A stretch of DNA of 61,899 nt from Teichococcus coralli. GTDB taxonomy: Bacteria; Pseudomonadota; Alphaproteobacteria; Acetobacterales; Acetobacteraceae. The translations under genes were made by a program, and so were the position numbers. The stretch covers positions 164,925 through 226,823 of the forward strand of contig NZ_SNVJ01000008.1 in NCBI RefSeq assembly GCF_009829925.1. The letters run 5' to 3'. The notes beneath the pieces were generated by a model. It was not told the DNA's origin. It was given only the letters and a program-made list of their open reading frames with translations, and ran no database searches. Shown one piece after another: positions 54,947 to 61,899 of this stretch. The first letter of the stretch is position 1. Each line of letters begins with the position of its first letter.

Positions 54947-56341
54947 GTGATCCACAACCTCGCCAAGCGGGCGCATGACCGCAACTGGACCCTCGACCCG
55001 ATCGTGCGCTCCCTGCTGGACACCGACTGGTACAAGCTGGCGATGCTGCAGTTCATCTGGAAGCATTTCGCCGGCACCCGGGTGCGCTTCACGCTGATCA
55101 ACCGCAGCCGGAGCGTGCGCCTCGCCGAGGTGGTGGACGAGACGGAGCTGCGGCGGCAGCTCGACCACGTCCGGGAACTGCGCTTCACCAGGTCCGAGCT
55201 GATCTGGCTCGCCGGCAATACCTTCTACGGGGAGCGCAACATCTTCTCCCCCGGCTTCATCGAGTGGCTTGCCGGCTTCTCGCTGCCGCCCTACCGGCTG
55301 CTCCGGGAGGAGGGGCAGCTACGGCTGGAGTTCGAGGGATGCTGGGAGGAGGTCACGCTGTGGGAGATCCACGCCCTGGCGATCGTCTCCGAGCTGCGCA
55401 CCCGGCACGGCTATGCCCGGCTGGACGAGATGGACCTCGACATCCTGTTCTCGCGCGCCAAGGCGCGGCTCTGGTCCAAGGTCGAGCGCCTCGCCGGCGT
55501 CCCCGGCCTGCGGTTCGCCGATTTCGGCACCCGGCGGCGGCATTCCTTTCTGTGGCAGGAGTATGTCGTCGAGCTGCTCGCCGCCAAGCTGCCCGGCGGC
55601 TTCACCGGCACCTCCAACACCTACCTGGCCCACAAGCACAATCTGGAGGCCATCGGCACCAACGCGCACGAGCTGCCGATGGTGCTCGCCGCGCTGGCCC
55701 GCCTCGGCCGGCTCGGGGCCACCGGCCTGAAGGACTCCCAGTACGAGGTGCTGCGGCTCTGGCAGGAGATGTATGGCAAGGCCATGCAGGTCATGCTGCC
55801 CGACACCTACGGCTCCACCCAGTTCTTCCGCGGCGCGCCGGACTGGGTGGCCGACTGGACAGGCGTCCGGCTCGACAGCAAGGACCCCCATGTGGGGGGC
55901 GAGGAGGCGCTGGCCTTCTTCGCGGGGCGTGGGCGCGACCCGCGGAAGAAGCTGCTGGTGCCTTCCGATGCGCTCGACGTGGACCTGATCCTGGGCCTGC
56001 ATGCCCGCTTCGGCGGCCAGATCCAGCCGGGCCACGCGCCGGGCGACTTCCGGTCCGCGCGCGACTTCCAGGACCCGGCGAAATGGCGCCATGAGCCGCG
56101 CTGCCGGATCAGCGCGGGAATCGGCACCAACCTGACCAACGACTTCGCGGGCTGCGCGCCCGTCGCGGTGCCGGAATTCGCGCCGATCAGCCTGGTCTGC
56201 AAGGTCACCGAGGTGGAGGGACAGCCGGCGGTGAAGCTGAGCGACAACTTCAGCAAGGCCACCGGAACGCCCGGGGAGATCGCGCATTACCGCTCGGTAT
56301 TCGGCACCGCCGGCCTGGCGGAGGTTCCCGTGACCGTCTAG
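54947..56341 (+). CDS. pncB: Nicotinate phosphoribosyltransferase
   Basis: 464-residue enzyme of the Preiss-Handler NAD salvage route, joining nicotinate to PRPP with ATP hydrolysis. SLLDTDWYKLAMLQFIWKHF is the N-terminal signature, FADFGTRRRHSFLWQ and FTGTSNTYLAHKHNLEAIGTNAHE hold the catalytic His and PRPP/nicotinate residues, and SDALDVDLILGLHARFGG follows. GTG 54947 is the start, preceded by AGGAGAAGG. chrA lies 29 nt downstream. Confidence 0.96.
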   Translation: MIHNLAKRAHDRNWTLDPIVRSLLDTDWYKLAMLQFIWKHFAGTRVRFTLINRSRSVRLAEVVDETELRRQLDHVRELRFTRSELIWLAGNTFYGERNIFSPGFIEWLAGFSLPPYRLLREEGQLRLEFEGCWEEVTLWEIHALAIVSELRTRHGYARLDEMDLDILFSRAKARLWSKVERLAGVPGLRFADFGTRRRHSFLWQEYVVELLAAKLPGGFTGTSNTYLAHKHNLEAIGTNAHELPMVLAALARLGRLGATGLKDSQYEVLRLWQEMYGKAMQVMLPDTYGSTQFFRGAPDWVADWTGVRLDSKDPHVGGEEALAFFAGRGRDPRKKLLVPSDALDVDLILGLHARFGGQIQPGHAPGDFRSARDFQDPAKWRHEPRCRISAGIGTNLTNDFAGCAPVAVPEFAPISLVCKVTEVEGQPAVKLSDNFSKATGTPGEIAHYRSVFGTAGLAEVPVTV

Positions 56342-56370
56342 CCCGGCACACCGGAAAGGGAAGCACCGAG

Positions 56371-57612
56371 GTGAACGAGACCAGCGCCCCCGCCGCCACG
56401 CCCGGCGCCGCCGCCGTGCACGCGCCGGCGCGGGAGGGCTTTTTCCGGATCCTGCTGATCTTCCTGCGCCTTGGGCTGACGTCCTTTGGCGGGCCGGTCG
56501 CGCATCTCGGCTACCTGCGCGGCGAGTTCGTCGCCCGGCGCCGCTGGATGAGCGAGGCCGCCTATGCGGACCTGGTCGCCCTGGCGCAGTTCATGCCGGG
56601 GCCCGCCAGCAGCCAGACGGGCTTCGCCATCGGCGTGCTGCGCGGCGGCCTGCCGGGCGGGCTGGCGGCCTGGCTGGGCTTCACCCTGCCTTCCGCCCTC
56701 CTGATGCTCCTGGCGGCTCATGGCGCGGGTCTCGCCGGCAGCGGAACCGGGGCGGGCATCGTCCATGGGCTCAAGCTCGTGGCGGTCGCGGTGGTGGCGC
56801 AGGCGGTCTGGGGCATGGCGGGCACGCTCTGCCCGGACCGCAGGCGCGCCAGCATGGCCGTGCTGGCGGCGCTGGCGCTGCTGTTGCTGCCCTCGGCGGT
56901 CACGCAGGTGGCGGTGATCCTCGCCGGGGCGGCGGCCGGTTTCGTGCTCTGCCGCGAGGGCCCCCAGGCGGGCGACGCGCGGCTGGGCTTTCGCGTCCGT
57001 CCGCGCGACGGCCTTGCCGCCCTGGGGGTGTTCGCCGCGCTGCTGCTCGGGCTCGGTCCCCTGGCGATCGCGACGGGCTCGCACGCCCTGGCGCTGGCCG
57101 AAGCCAGCTACCGCGCCGGCGCGCTGGTCTTCGGCGGCGGCCATGTGGTCCTGCCGCTGCTGGAGCGCGCCTTCGTGCCGAGTGGCTGGATCCCGGCCGA
57201 CACCTTCCTGGCCGGCTACGCCGTGGCGCAGGCCGTGCCCGGGCCGCTCTTCACCTTCGCGGCCTTTCTTGGGGCGGCGCAGGGGTCCTGGCCGAACGGG
57301 GCGCTGGGCGCGGGCATCGCGCTCGCCGGGATCTTCCTGCCGGGCCTGCTGCTGATCTACGGCATGCTGCCCTTCTGGGACGGCTTCCGCCGGCGCCCTG
57401 CGGCCCAGGCCGCGCTGCGGGGGGTCAACGCGGCGGTCGTGGGCATCCTACTTGCGGCGCTGTTCGACCCGATCTGGACCTCCGCCGTGCACACCCCGGC
57501 GGACTTCGCGGTGGCGCTCGCCGCCTTCGCGGCGCTGGTGCTGTGGCGGCTGCCGGCCTGGCTGGTGGTGGTGCTCACGGCGGCGGCGGGGGCGATCAGC
57601 GTCGCCCTTTGA
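56371..57612 (+). CDS. chrA: Chromate transporter ChrA
   Basis: 413-residue CHR-family membrane protein made of two homologous halves, each with about five to six helices. Half one: LRLGLTSFGGPVAHLGYLR, ALAQFMPGPASSQTGF; half two: GALVFGGGHVVLPLLER, AQAVPGPLFTFAAFLG. The FGGP/FGGG and PGP motifs are diagnostic. It exports chromate (or sulfate-like oxyanions) by proton coupling. Start GTG 56371 follows GAAAGGGAAG. No chrB regulator is adjacent. Confidence 0.95.
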   Translation: MNETSAPAATPGAAAVHAPAREGFFRILLIFLRLGLTSFGGPVAHLGYLRGEFVARRRWMSEAAYADLVALAQFMPGPASSQTGFAIGVLRGGLPGGLAAWLGFTLPSALLMLLAAHGAGLAGSGTGAGIVHGLKLVAVAVVAQAVWGMAGTLCPDRRRASMAVLAALALLLLPSAVTQVAVILAGAAAGFVLCREGPQAGDARLGFRVRPRDGLAALGVFAALLLGLGPLAIATGSHALALAEASYRAGALVFGGGHVVLPLLERAFVPSGWIPADTFLAGYAVAQAVPGPLFTFAAFLGAAQGSWPNGALGAGIALAGIFLPGLLLIYGMLPFWDGFRRRPAAQAALRGVNAAVVGILLAALFDPIWTSAVHTPADFAVALAAFAALVLWRLPAWLVVVLTAAAGAISVAL

Positions 57613-57648
57613 AACGGCGATGCCTGGTGTCCCTGCCGGTTCGACGCC

Positions 57649-57755
57649 TTGGAGCAGATCCCGTTCCGATTGCATCATCGGGCGGGTGAAGATGCTCGTC
57701 GAAACAAACGGCTAGAGCGTTTTCCGTGAGCCAGAGCGAACGGAAAATGCTCTAG
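57649..57755 (+). repeat. 107-bp palindromic interspersed repeat, copy B
   Basis: Second copy of the element at 21614-21720, in opposite orientation. It contains CTAGAGCGTTTTCCGTGAGCC ... GAGCGAACGGAAAATGCTCTAG, an inverted repeat with compensated sequence changes relative to copy A (CCCTT/AAGGG there, CCGT/ACGG here). That suggests the hairpin itself is kept. It lies in the gap between chrA and the IclR gene. Confidence 0.85.
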
Positions 57756-57891
57756 CACAGGGGAGCTTGCCGCCGGCCGTTCGCCAGGGGCGAGCAGCCT
57801 TCTCCCACGATGTGGGTTGCACCTCCTCCATTTGACCCAGGAGGGGGCCGGCTCCAGGATACGCGGCAACGAGGACGGCGAGCGGAGAAGC

Positions 57892-58713
57892 ATGTCAGTC
57901 GCAGGCCGGAACGCGCGCGGCGAACCGGCGGAAGGCGGGGTGGCAGCCGCTTCCGCCGCGGGCACGCAGACCCTGCTGCGGGGCCTGAAGGTGCGGGAGT
58001 GTGTCGCCGCCGGCCCGCATGACGCCCAGGGCCTCGCCGAACGGCTCGGGACGCCGCGCAGCACGACGCGCCGCATCCTCAGCAGCCTCGCCGCGGCCCG
58101 GCACCTGCACCACCTGCCGCACAGGGGCTATCTGCCCGGGCGGATGCCGATCCATCTCGGCCAGCGCGCGCTGGAGCAGCGGCCGCTGGTCGCGATGGCG
58201 CAGCCGCATTGCGAGGCCCTCTCCCGCAGGACCGGGGACACCATCCATCTCGGCATCGCCGAAGGCGCGGAGGTGGTCTCCTTGCTGAAGATCTCCGGCA
58301 CGCGCGGTTTGGAGATGCCCTCCCGAGTCGGGCAGCGCATGCCGCTCGCCACCACGGGGATCGGCAAGGCGCTGATGCTCGGCATGCCGGAGCCGCGCTG
58401 GCGCGAGCTGCACGCGGCCGCCCTGGCGCTGAACGCCCGCAGCCCGGACCGCCCGCCTGCCCTTCCCTGGGAAGCCTATGCGGAGCGGATGCGGGCCTGT
58501 CGCGCGCGCGGCGTGGTGTTCGACCTGGAGGAGAACGAAGTGGGAATCCGTTGTGCCGGCGCGCCGGTGCATGACTGGGGCGGCCAAGTTGTCGCCGCCA
58601 TCAGCGTGGCCAGCGCCGCGCCCTTCATGCCGGAGGAACGGCTGGAGGCGGTGGCGCCGCTGGTGCGGGCCACGGCGGAGGCCGTCGCGCGCGAGCTGGG
58701 ATGGCCGGGGTGA
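57892..58713 (+). CDS. IclR-family regulator of galactonate-type catabolism
   Basis: 273-residue regulator with an N-terminal winged helix (TLLRGLKVRECVAAGPHDAQGLAERLGTPRSTTRRILSSLAAARHL) and a C-terminal effector domain (TGDTIHLGIAEGAEVVSLLKI, SRVGQRMPLATTGIGKALMLGM, FDLEENEVGIRCAGAPVHDWGG). It heads the dgoK-dgoA operon, which it probably controls in response to a sugar acid or KDG. GGAGAAGC precedes ATG 57892. It overlaps dgoK by about 13 nt or by a GTGA junction. Confidence 0.9.
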   Translation: MSVAGRNARGEPAEGGVAAASAAGTQTLLRGLKVRECVAAGPHDAQGLAERLGTPRSTTRRILSSLAAARHLHHLPHRGYLPGRMPIHLGQRALEQRPLVAMAQPHCEALSRRTGDTIHLGIAEGAEVVSLLKISGTRGLEMPSRVGQRMPLATTGIGKALMLGMPEPRWRELHAAALALNARSPDRPPALPWEAYAERMRACRARGVVFDLEENEVGIRCAGAPVHDWGGQVVAAISVASAAPFMPEERLEAVAPLVRATAEAVARELGWPG

Positions 58714-59696
58714 GCTGCGCCCCCGCCCTGATCGCGCTGGACTGGGGCACCTCCAGCCTGCGCGGCTTCCTGATGGACGGCGCCGGCGCCGTGCTGGAAC
58801 AGCGCGGCAGCGGCCATGGCATCGTCAACCTGCCCGAGCCGGGCGTGCCGGGATTCGAGGCCGCCTTCGCGGCGATGTGCGGCGCGTGGCTGGACCGCTT
58901 CCCCGCCCTGCCGGTGGTGGCCGGAGGGATGGTCGGCAGCGCCCAGGGTTGGCGCGAAGCCGCCTATGCAGACTGCCCCGCCGATGCCCGGCGGCTGGCG
59001 GCCGGGGCGGCCGAGGTCGGCACGGCGCGCGGGGTGCGCATCCTGATCGCGCCCGGCCTGGTCTGCCGCGCGCCGGGCGCGGCGCCGGACGTGATGCGGG
59101 GCGAGGAGATCCAGATCGCCGGGGCGTTGCTGGCCCATCCCGGGCTGGCGGCGCGCAGCCTGCTGGTGATGCCCGGAACCCATTCCAAATGGGTCGTGGT
59201 GGAGGACGGGCGGATCATCCGCTTCGCCACCTACATGACCGGCGAGCTCTTCGCCGTGCTGTGCCGCCACTCGCTGCTCGGCCGCCTGATGACCGAGGAG
59301 GCCGCCACGCCCGAGGCGGCGGAGGCCGCCTTCGCGCGTGGCATCGCCATGGCGCGCGACAGCGTTCCGGGGGACCTTGCGCACCAGATCTTCGCCGCCC
59401 GCAGCCTCGGCCTGACCGGCGAGCTGCCGGCCGCGGCGCTCCGGGATTTCCTTTCCGCGCTGCTGATCGGGCACGAGGTTGTTTCGGGCACCCGGCGCGC
59501 CGCTTCGGAAGGCGCGCCGCTGGCGCTGGTCGGCGAGGACGCGCTCTGCCGCCGCTATGGGGCGGCGCTGCAACAGTTCGGCACGCCGCCGGCGGTGCAG
59601 CTCGGCAACACCGCCCCCGCCGGCCTGTTCCACTTCGCCATTGCCGCAGGGCTGGTCGCGCCGCCGGCGCCCGGCGCGCAGGAGACGCTGCCATGA
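58701..59696 (+). CDS. dgoK: 2-dehydro-3-deoxygalactonokinase
   Basis: 331-residue kinase phosphorylating 2-keto-3-deoxygalactonate (or gluconate) at C6. LIALDWGTSSLRGFLMDGAG, GGMVGSAQGWREA, GEEIQIAGAL and MPGTHSKWVVVEDG are DgoK landmarks of the ASKHA-type fold. Start ATG 58701 or GTG 58710 (GTGA overlap with iclR stop). It is in an operon with dgoA, whose ATG overlaps its stop. Confidence 0.94.
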   Translation: MAGVSCAPALIALDWGTSSLRGFLMDGAGAVLEQRGSGHGIVNLPEPGVPGFEAAFAAMCGAWLDRFPALPVVAGGMVGSAQGWREAAYADCPADARRLAAGAAEVGTARGVRILIAPGLVCRAPGAAPDVMRGEEIQIAGALLAHPGLAARSLLVMPGTHSKWVVVEDGRIIRFATYMTGELFAVLCRHSLLGRLMTEEAATPEAAEAAFARGIAMARDSVPGDLAHQIFAARSLGLTGELPAAALRDFLSALLIGHEVVSGTRRAASEGAPLALVGEDALCRRYGAALQQFGTPPAVQLGNTAPAGLFHFAIAAGLVAPPAPGAQETLP

Positions 59697-60343
59697 TCCC
59701 TTCCCCGCTGCAGGACCGGCTCGACGCCGCCTTCGCGCAACTGCCGCTGGTCGCCATCTTGCGCGGGCTGCGGCCCGAGGAGGCGGAGGCGGTCGCCACC
59801 GCGCTCTATGAGGCCGGCTTCCGCCTGATCGAGGTGCCGCTGAACTCGCCGCAGCCCTTCGACAGCATCGCCGCCATCCGCCGCCTGCTGCCGCAGGACG
59901 CGCTGGTCGGCGCCGGCACGGTGCTGCAGGCGGCGGATGTCGGCCGGCTTGCGGATCTCGGCGCCGAGCTGGTGGTGATGCCGCATGCCGACACGGCCGT
60001 GATCGCGGCGGCGGCGAAGGCCGGCCTGCTCTGCACGCCGGGCATCGCCACCCCCACCGAGGCCTTCGCCGCGCTGGCCGCAGGCGCCGCGGCGCTGAAG
60101 ATCTTTCCTGCCGAGATGGTCGGGCCACCGGTGGTGAAGGCGATGCGCGCGGTGCTGCCCAAGGGCACGCGGCTGCTGCCGGTGGGCGGCATCACGCCCG
60201 CCACCATGGCGCCCTTCCTGGAGGCCGGCGCGGCCGGCTTCGGGCTGGGCTCGGCGCTGTACAAGCCGGGCATGACCGCCGCCGAGGTCGCGGCCACGGC
60301 ACAGCGCTTCATCGGGGCCTGGCGGGAGCTGCGCCCGGCCTGA
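59693..60343 (+). CDS. dgoA: 2-dehydro-3-deoxy-6-phosphogalactonate aldolase
   Basis: 216-residue class I aldolase cleaving KDPGal (or KDPG) to pyruvate and glyceraldehyde-3-phosphate. LVAILRGLRPEEA, LIEVPLNSPQPFDSI (catalytic Glu), VGAGTVL and AALKIFPAEMVGPP (Schiff-base Lys) are all present. The PLNSP motif is the DgoA version, where Eda enzymes usually read TLRTP. Last intact gene of the iclR-dgoK-dgoA operon. Confidence 0.94.
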   Translation: MIPSPLQDRLDAAFAQLPLVAILRGLRPEEAEAVATALYEAGFRLIEVPLNSPQPFDSIAAIRRLLPQDALVGAGTVLQAADVGRLADLGAELVVMPHADTAVIAAAAKAGLLCTPGIATPTEAFAALAAGAAALKIFPAEMVGPPVVKAMRAVLPKGTRLLPVGGITPATMAPFLEAGAAGFGLGSALYKPGMTAAEVAATAQRFIGAWRELRPA

Positions 60344-60481
60344 GCCGCTCCGGACCACCTGCCCTGGCCGGCGCGGCTGTGCGCGGCGGGGGCCTTTCCG
60401 ATCGCCGCCTCCGCCGCGAGGCGGGACACCCAGCGGACATGGCGTTGATGCTGACCCACCCTCGCCGCCCGCACCTGTGAT
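60344..60481. other. Gap downstream of dgoA
   Basis: First part of a 537-bp stretch (60344-60880) without an intact gene. Nothing is recognised here; the following part is a Bug-family remnant and then the leader of def. Confidence 0.4.
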
Positions 60482-60721
60482 GGCCGGCCTGGCGCCACGA
60501 CGCTGTTCGGCACGAAGGCGCAGGCCGCCACGGCCTATCCGCGCCGGCCGATCGAGCCGATCGTTCCCTGTGCCGCCGGCGGTGGCACCGATCTCGTGGC
60601 CCGCGCCTTCGCCAACGTGGCCAATCCGCACCTGGACGAGGCGATCGGCGTGGTGAACCGCACGGGCGGCGCCGGCGCGGTGGGTTTCTCCGAGATCACG
60701 GCAGCCAGGCCGGGCAGGTAA
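60482..60721 (+). pseudogene. Truncated Bug/TctC substrate-binding protein
   Basis: One frame reads AATAYPRRPIEPIVPCAAGGGTDLVARAF, then NRTGGAGAVGFSEITAARPGR and a TAA stop. This is the start of a mature Bug receptor (YPxRPIxxIVPxxAGGGTDxxAR ... VxNRxGAGGxxG). Only about 70 residues remain of roughly 300, and the signal-peptide region (MAGLA in another frame, then TLFGTKAQA) is also shifted. It follows the dgo operon, so the locus probably once had its own uptake receptor. Confidence 0.75.
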
Positions 60722-60880
60722 GCCGGGCGGGGCGGTGGCACCGGGCCGCCGCCTCTTTTCGTGTCGCCACAAAAACTGCGACGCCGGGCGGCGTGCCCTC
60801 CCCTTGCCGCCGCGGGGAGCCCGGCCGATCATGCGTCCTTCCGCACTGCCGGTGCCATCCCTCCGACGCGAGATCCCGCC

Positions 60881-61462
60881 ATGGCCATTCTGAAGATCGC
60901 CCGCATGGGCCACCCCGTGCTGCTGGAGAAGTGCCGGCCTGTCGAGGATCCCGGCGCCCCGGACATCCGCCGCCTGGTGCGGGACATGTTCGAGACCATG
61001 GAGGACGCGCCCGGCGCCGGCCTCGCCGCGCCTCAGGTGCATGTGCCGCTGCGGCTCTTCGTGTTCCGGGTGCTGGCGGAGCGCGCCAGCGGCGCGCCCG
61101 ATGACACGGTGGTCGGCAACACCGTGCTGATCAATCCGGTGATCGAGCCGCTGGGCGAGGAGAAGCACCTGCGCTGGGAAGGATGCCTCTCCATTCCCGG
61201 TCTGCGCGCCGCCGTGCCGCGCTACAAGCGCCTGCGCTACACCGGCGTGGATTGCGACGGGCGCACGGTTTCCGCCGAGGTCAGCGGTTTCCATGCCGGC
61301 GTCGTGCAGCACGAGAACGACCATCTCGACGGCATTCTCTACCCGATGCGAATGAGCAACTTCGCCCTGATGGGCTTCAACGAGGACATCGCGCGCGCGC
61401 AGCAGGCCGGCCTCCACGGCGGTGTTCCGGCGCGGGGCGGAATCGCCGGGCCGGGCGCCTGA
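60881..61462 (+). CDS. def: Peptide deformylase
   Basis: 193-residue iron/zinc enzyme removing the formyl group from new polypeptides. All three motifs are present: GAGLAAPQV, EGCLSIPG and QHENDHLDG. The C-terminal ARAQQAGLHGG... tail is longer than in E. coli Def. ATG 60881 gives the normal N-terminus. This may be a second, accessory deformylase, since fmt is not adjacent. Confidence 0.95.
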   Translation: MAILKIARMGHPVLLEKCRPVEDPGAPDIRRLVRDMFETMEDAPGAGLAAPQVHVPLRLFVFRVLAERASGAPDDTVVGNTVLINPVIEPLGEEKHLRWEGCLSIPGLRAAVPRYKRLRYTGVDCDGRTVSAEVSGFHAGVVQHENDHLDGILYPMRMSNFALMGFNEDIARAQQAGLHGGVPARGGIAGPGA

Positions 61463-61541
61463 GCAACGCGGCGGGCGCGCATCGCGCCTCCTCCCCGCCC
61501 GGTGGAGCCCGGATTCAGCCGCCCGCGCTTCGCTCCGCCGC

Positions 61542-61781
61542 CTACCCCCGGCCGGCGTAGAGGCGGTCCAGCAGGTCGGACGCCGCCGCATCCACATTGG
61601 CGGCGGAGGCCATCAGCATCGTGGCGGTGATGCTGAGGCCCGGCTGGCCCTGCCGCCGCCGCCGGGCGGTGACGGCGAAGCGCGCGCCCAGCCGCTGCTT
61701 CAGCTCATCGGCCGCCATCTCGACGGCGGCGTCGTCCACGCCCTGCAGCGTGATCCGGACGCCCGTTTGGTAGTCGCCCAT
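61542..61781 (-). CDS. Small protein of unknown function
   Basis: 79 residues: MGDYQTGVRITLQGVDDAAVEMAADELKQRLG, an Arg-rich middle (VTARRRRQGQPG) and LSITATMLMASAANVDAAASDLLDRLYAGRG. It is predicted as a beta-alpha-beta-alpha fold but not recognised. AGGAGGGTGGGAG precedes ATG 61781, a strong ribosome site supporting a real gene. It converges on def. Confidence 0.6.
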   Translation of the reverse strand: MGDYQTGVRITLQGVDDAAVEMAADELKQRLGARFAVTARRRRQGQPGLSITATMLMASAANVDAAASDLLDRLYAGRG

Positions 61782-61870
61782 CTCCCACCCTCCTGATCCG
61801 GCCCAAGTGTGTCGCCGCGCATTCCCCGGCGCCACCGGGGCAAAGCGGGGATTGCAGAGGATTGCGGGGA

Positions 61871-61883
61871 TTAGAACGTCTAA
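61871..61883. promoter_or_regulatory. Inverted repeat TTAGA-ACG-TCTAA near window end
   Basis: 5-3-5 inverted repeat about 90 nt upstream of the small gene at 61542-61781, next to direct repeats GGATTGC/GGATTGC/GGATTAG at about 61852-61875. Possible operator; the window ends before its other neighbour is visible. Confidence 0.3.
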
Positions 61884-61899
61884 CAGAACCTCCGGATCT

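Overview
This window is about 70% GC by eye, densely coded, and looks like chromosome from an alphaproteobacterium, most likely Acetobacteraceae (Roseomonas-like). The evidence is a direct-repeat SOS box (GTTC-N7-GTTC) at recA, a long-chain polyprenyl synthase of the ubiquinone type, an iscR-cysteine desulfurase-cysteine desulfurase-ferredoxin run, a glnE/bcp pair, and several Bug/TTT-type catabolic cassettes. There are no rRNA genes, CRISPR arrays or intact insertion sequences. Two tRNA genes are present (Met-CAT and Ser-GGA).

Layout. 0-2.1 kb: the end of a carbamoylase-type amidase, a RimK-like ATP-grasp ligase and tRNA-Met, whose promoter lies at the 3' end of mnmA. 2.1-7.1 kb (minus strand): a tight sulfur-trafficking operon, iscR, two cysteine desulfurases, [2Fe-2S] ferredoxin, tenA and mnmA. 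7.1-20 kb: housekeeping genes (alpha/beta hydrolase, anmK, tyrS, a DUF3574 lipoprotein, a YhdP/AsmA-like giant, glnE, bcp, a DedA/YqaA membrane protein) and small stress-type genes. 20-29 kb: an M17 aminopeptidase with a low-GC 3' end, a Gfo/Idh oxidoreductase, recQ, the iron genes bfd and bfr separated by a 100-bp palindrome, a GntR/cysteine-dioxygenase-like pair, a polyprenyl diphosphate synthase and a tRNA1(Val)-type methyltransferase. 29-47 kb: a TPR-glycosyltransferase, alaS with an overlapping P1 peptidase, a transposase-domain remnant, rarA-crcB, an RluA-type pseudouridine synthase, an AsmA protein, recA, a CckA-like hybrid kinase, speE/speD and tRNA-Ser.

47-61.9 kb is the accessory part. 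One locus has a GntR regulator, Bug receptor, enolase-superfamily dehydratase and frameshifted RraA-family pseudogene on one strand, with a divergent SMP-30-type lactonase. A second locus 6 kb away has an IclR regulator, dgoK and dgoA, followed by a truncated Bug receptor. Taken together, lactonase, acid-sugar dehydratase, KDG kinase and KDPG aldolase would make a full De Ley-Doudoroff-type route for a galactonolactone-like sugar; this linkage is an inference. Between the two loci lie a methyltransferase, an MmyB-type regulator remnant, an XRE-like regulator, an MFS transporter, pncB and chrA. Peptide deformylase and a small unknown gene close the window.

Gene decay is concentrated here (three pseudogenes within about 13 kb). 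A 107-bp palindromic interspersed repeat occurs twice in the window, in opposite orientation. I found no clearly new multi-gene defence or mobile system. The strongest novel-looking signals are the repeats, the decayed genes, the composition break in the aminopeptidase, and the compact sulfur-relay operon.
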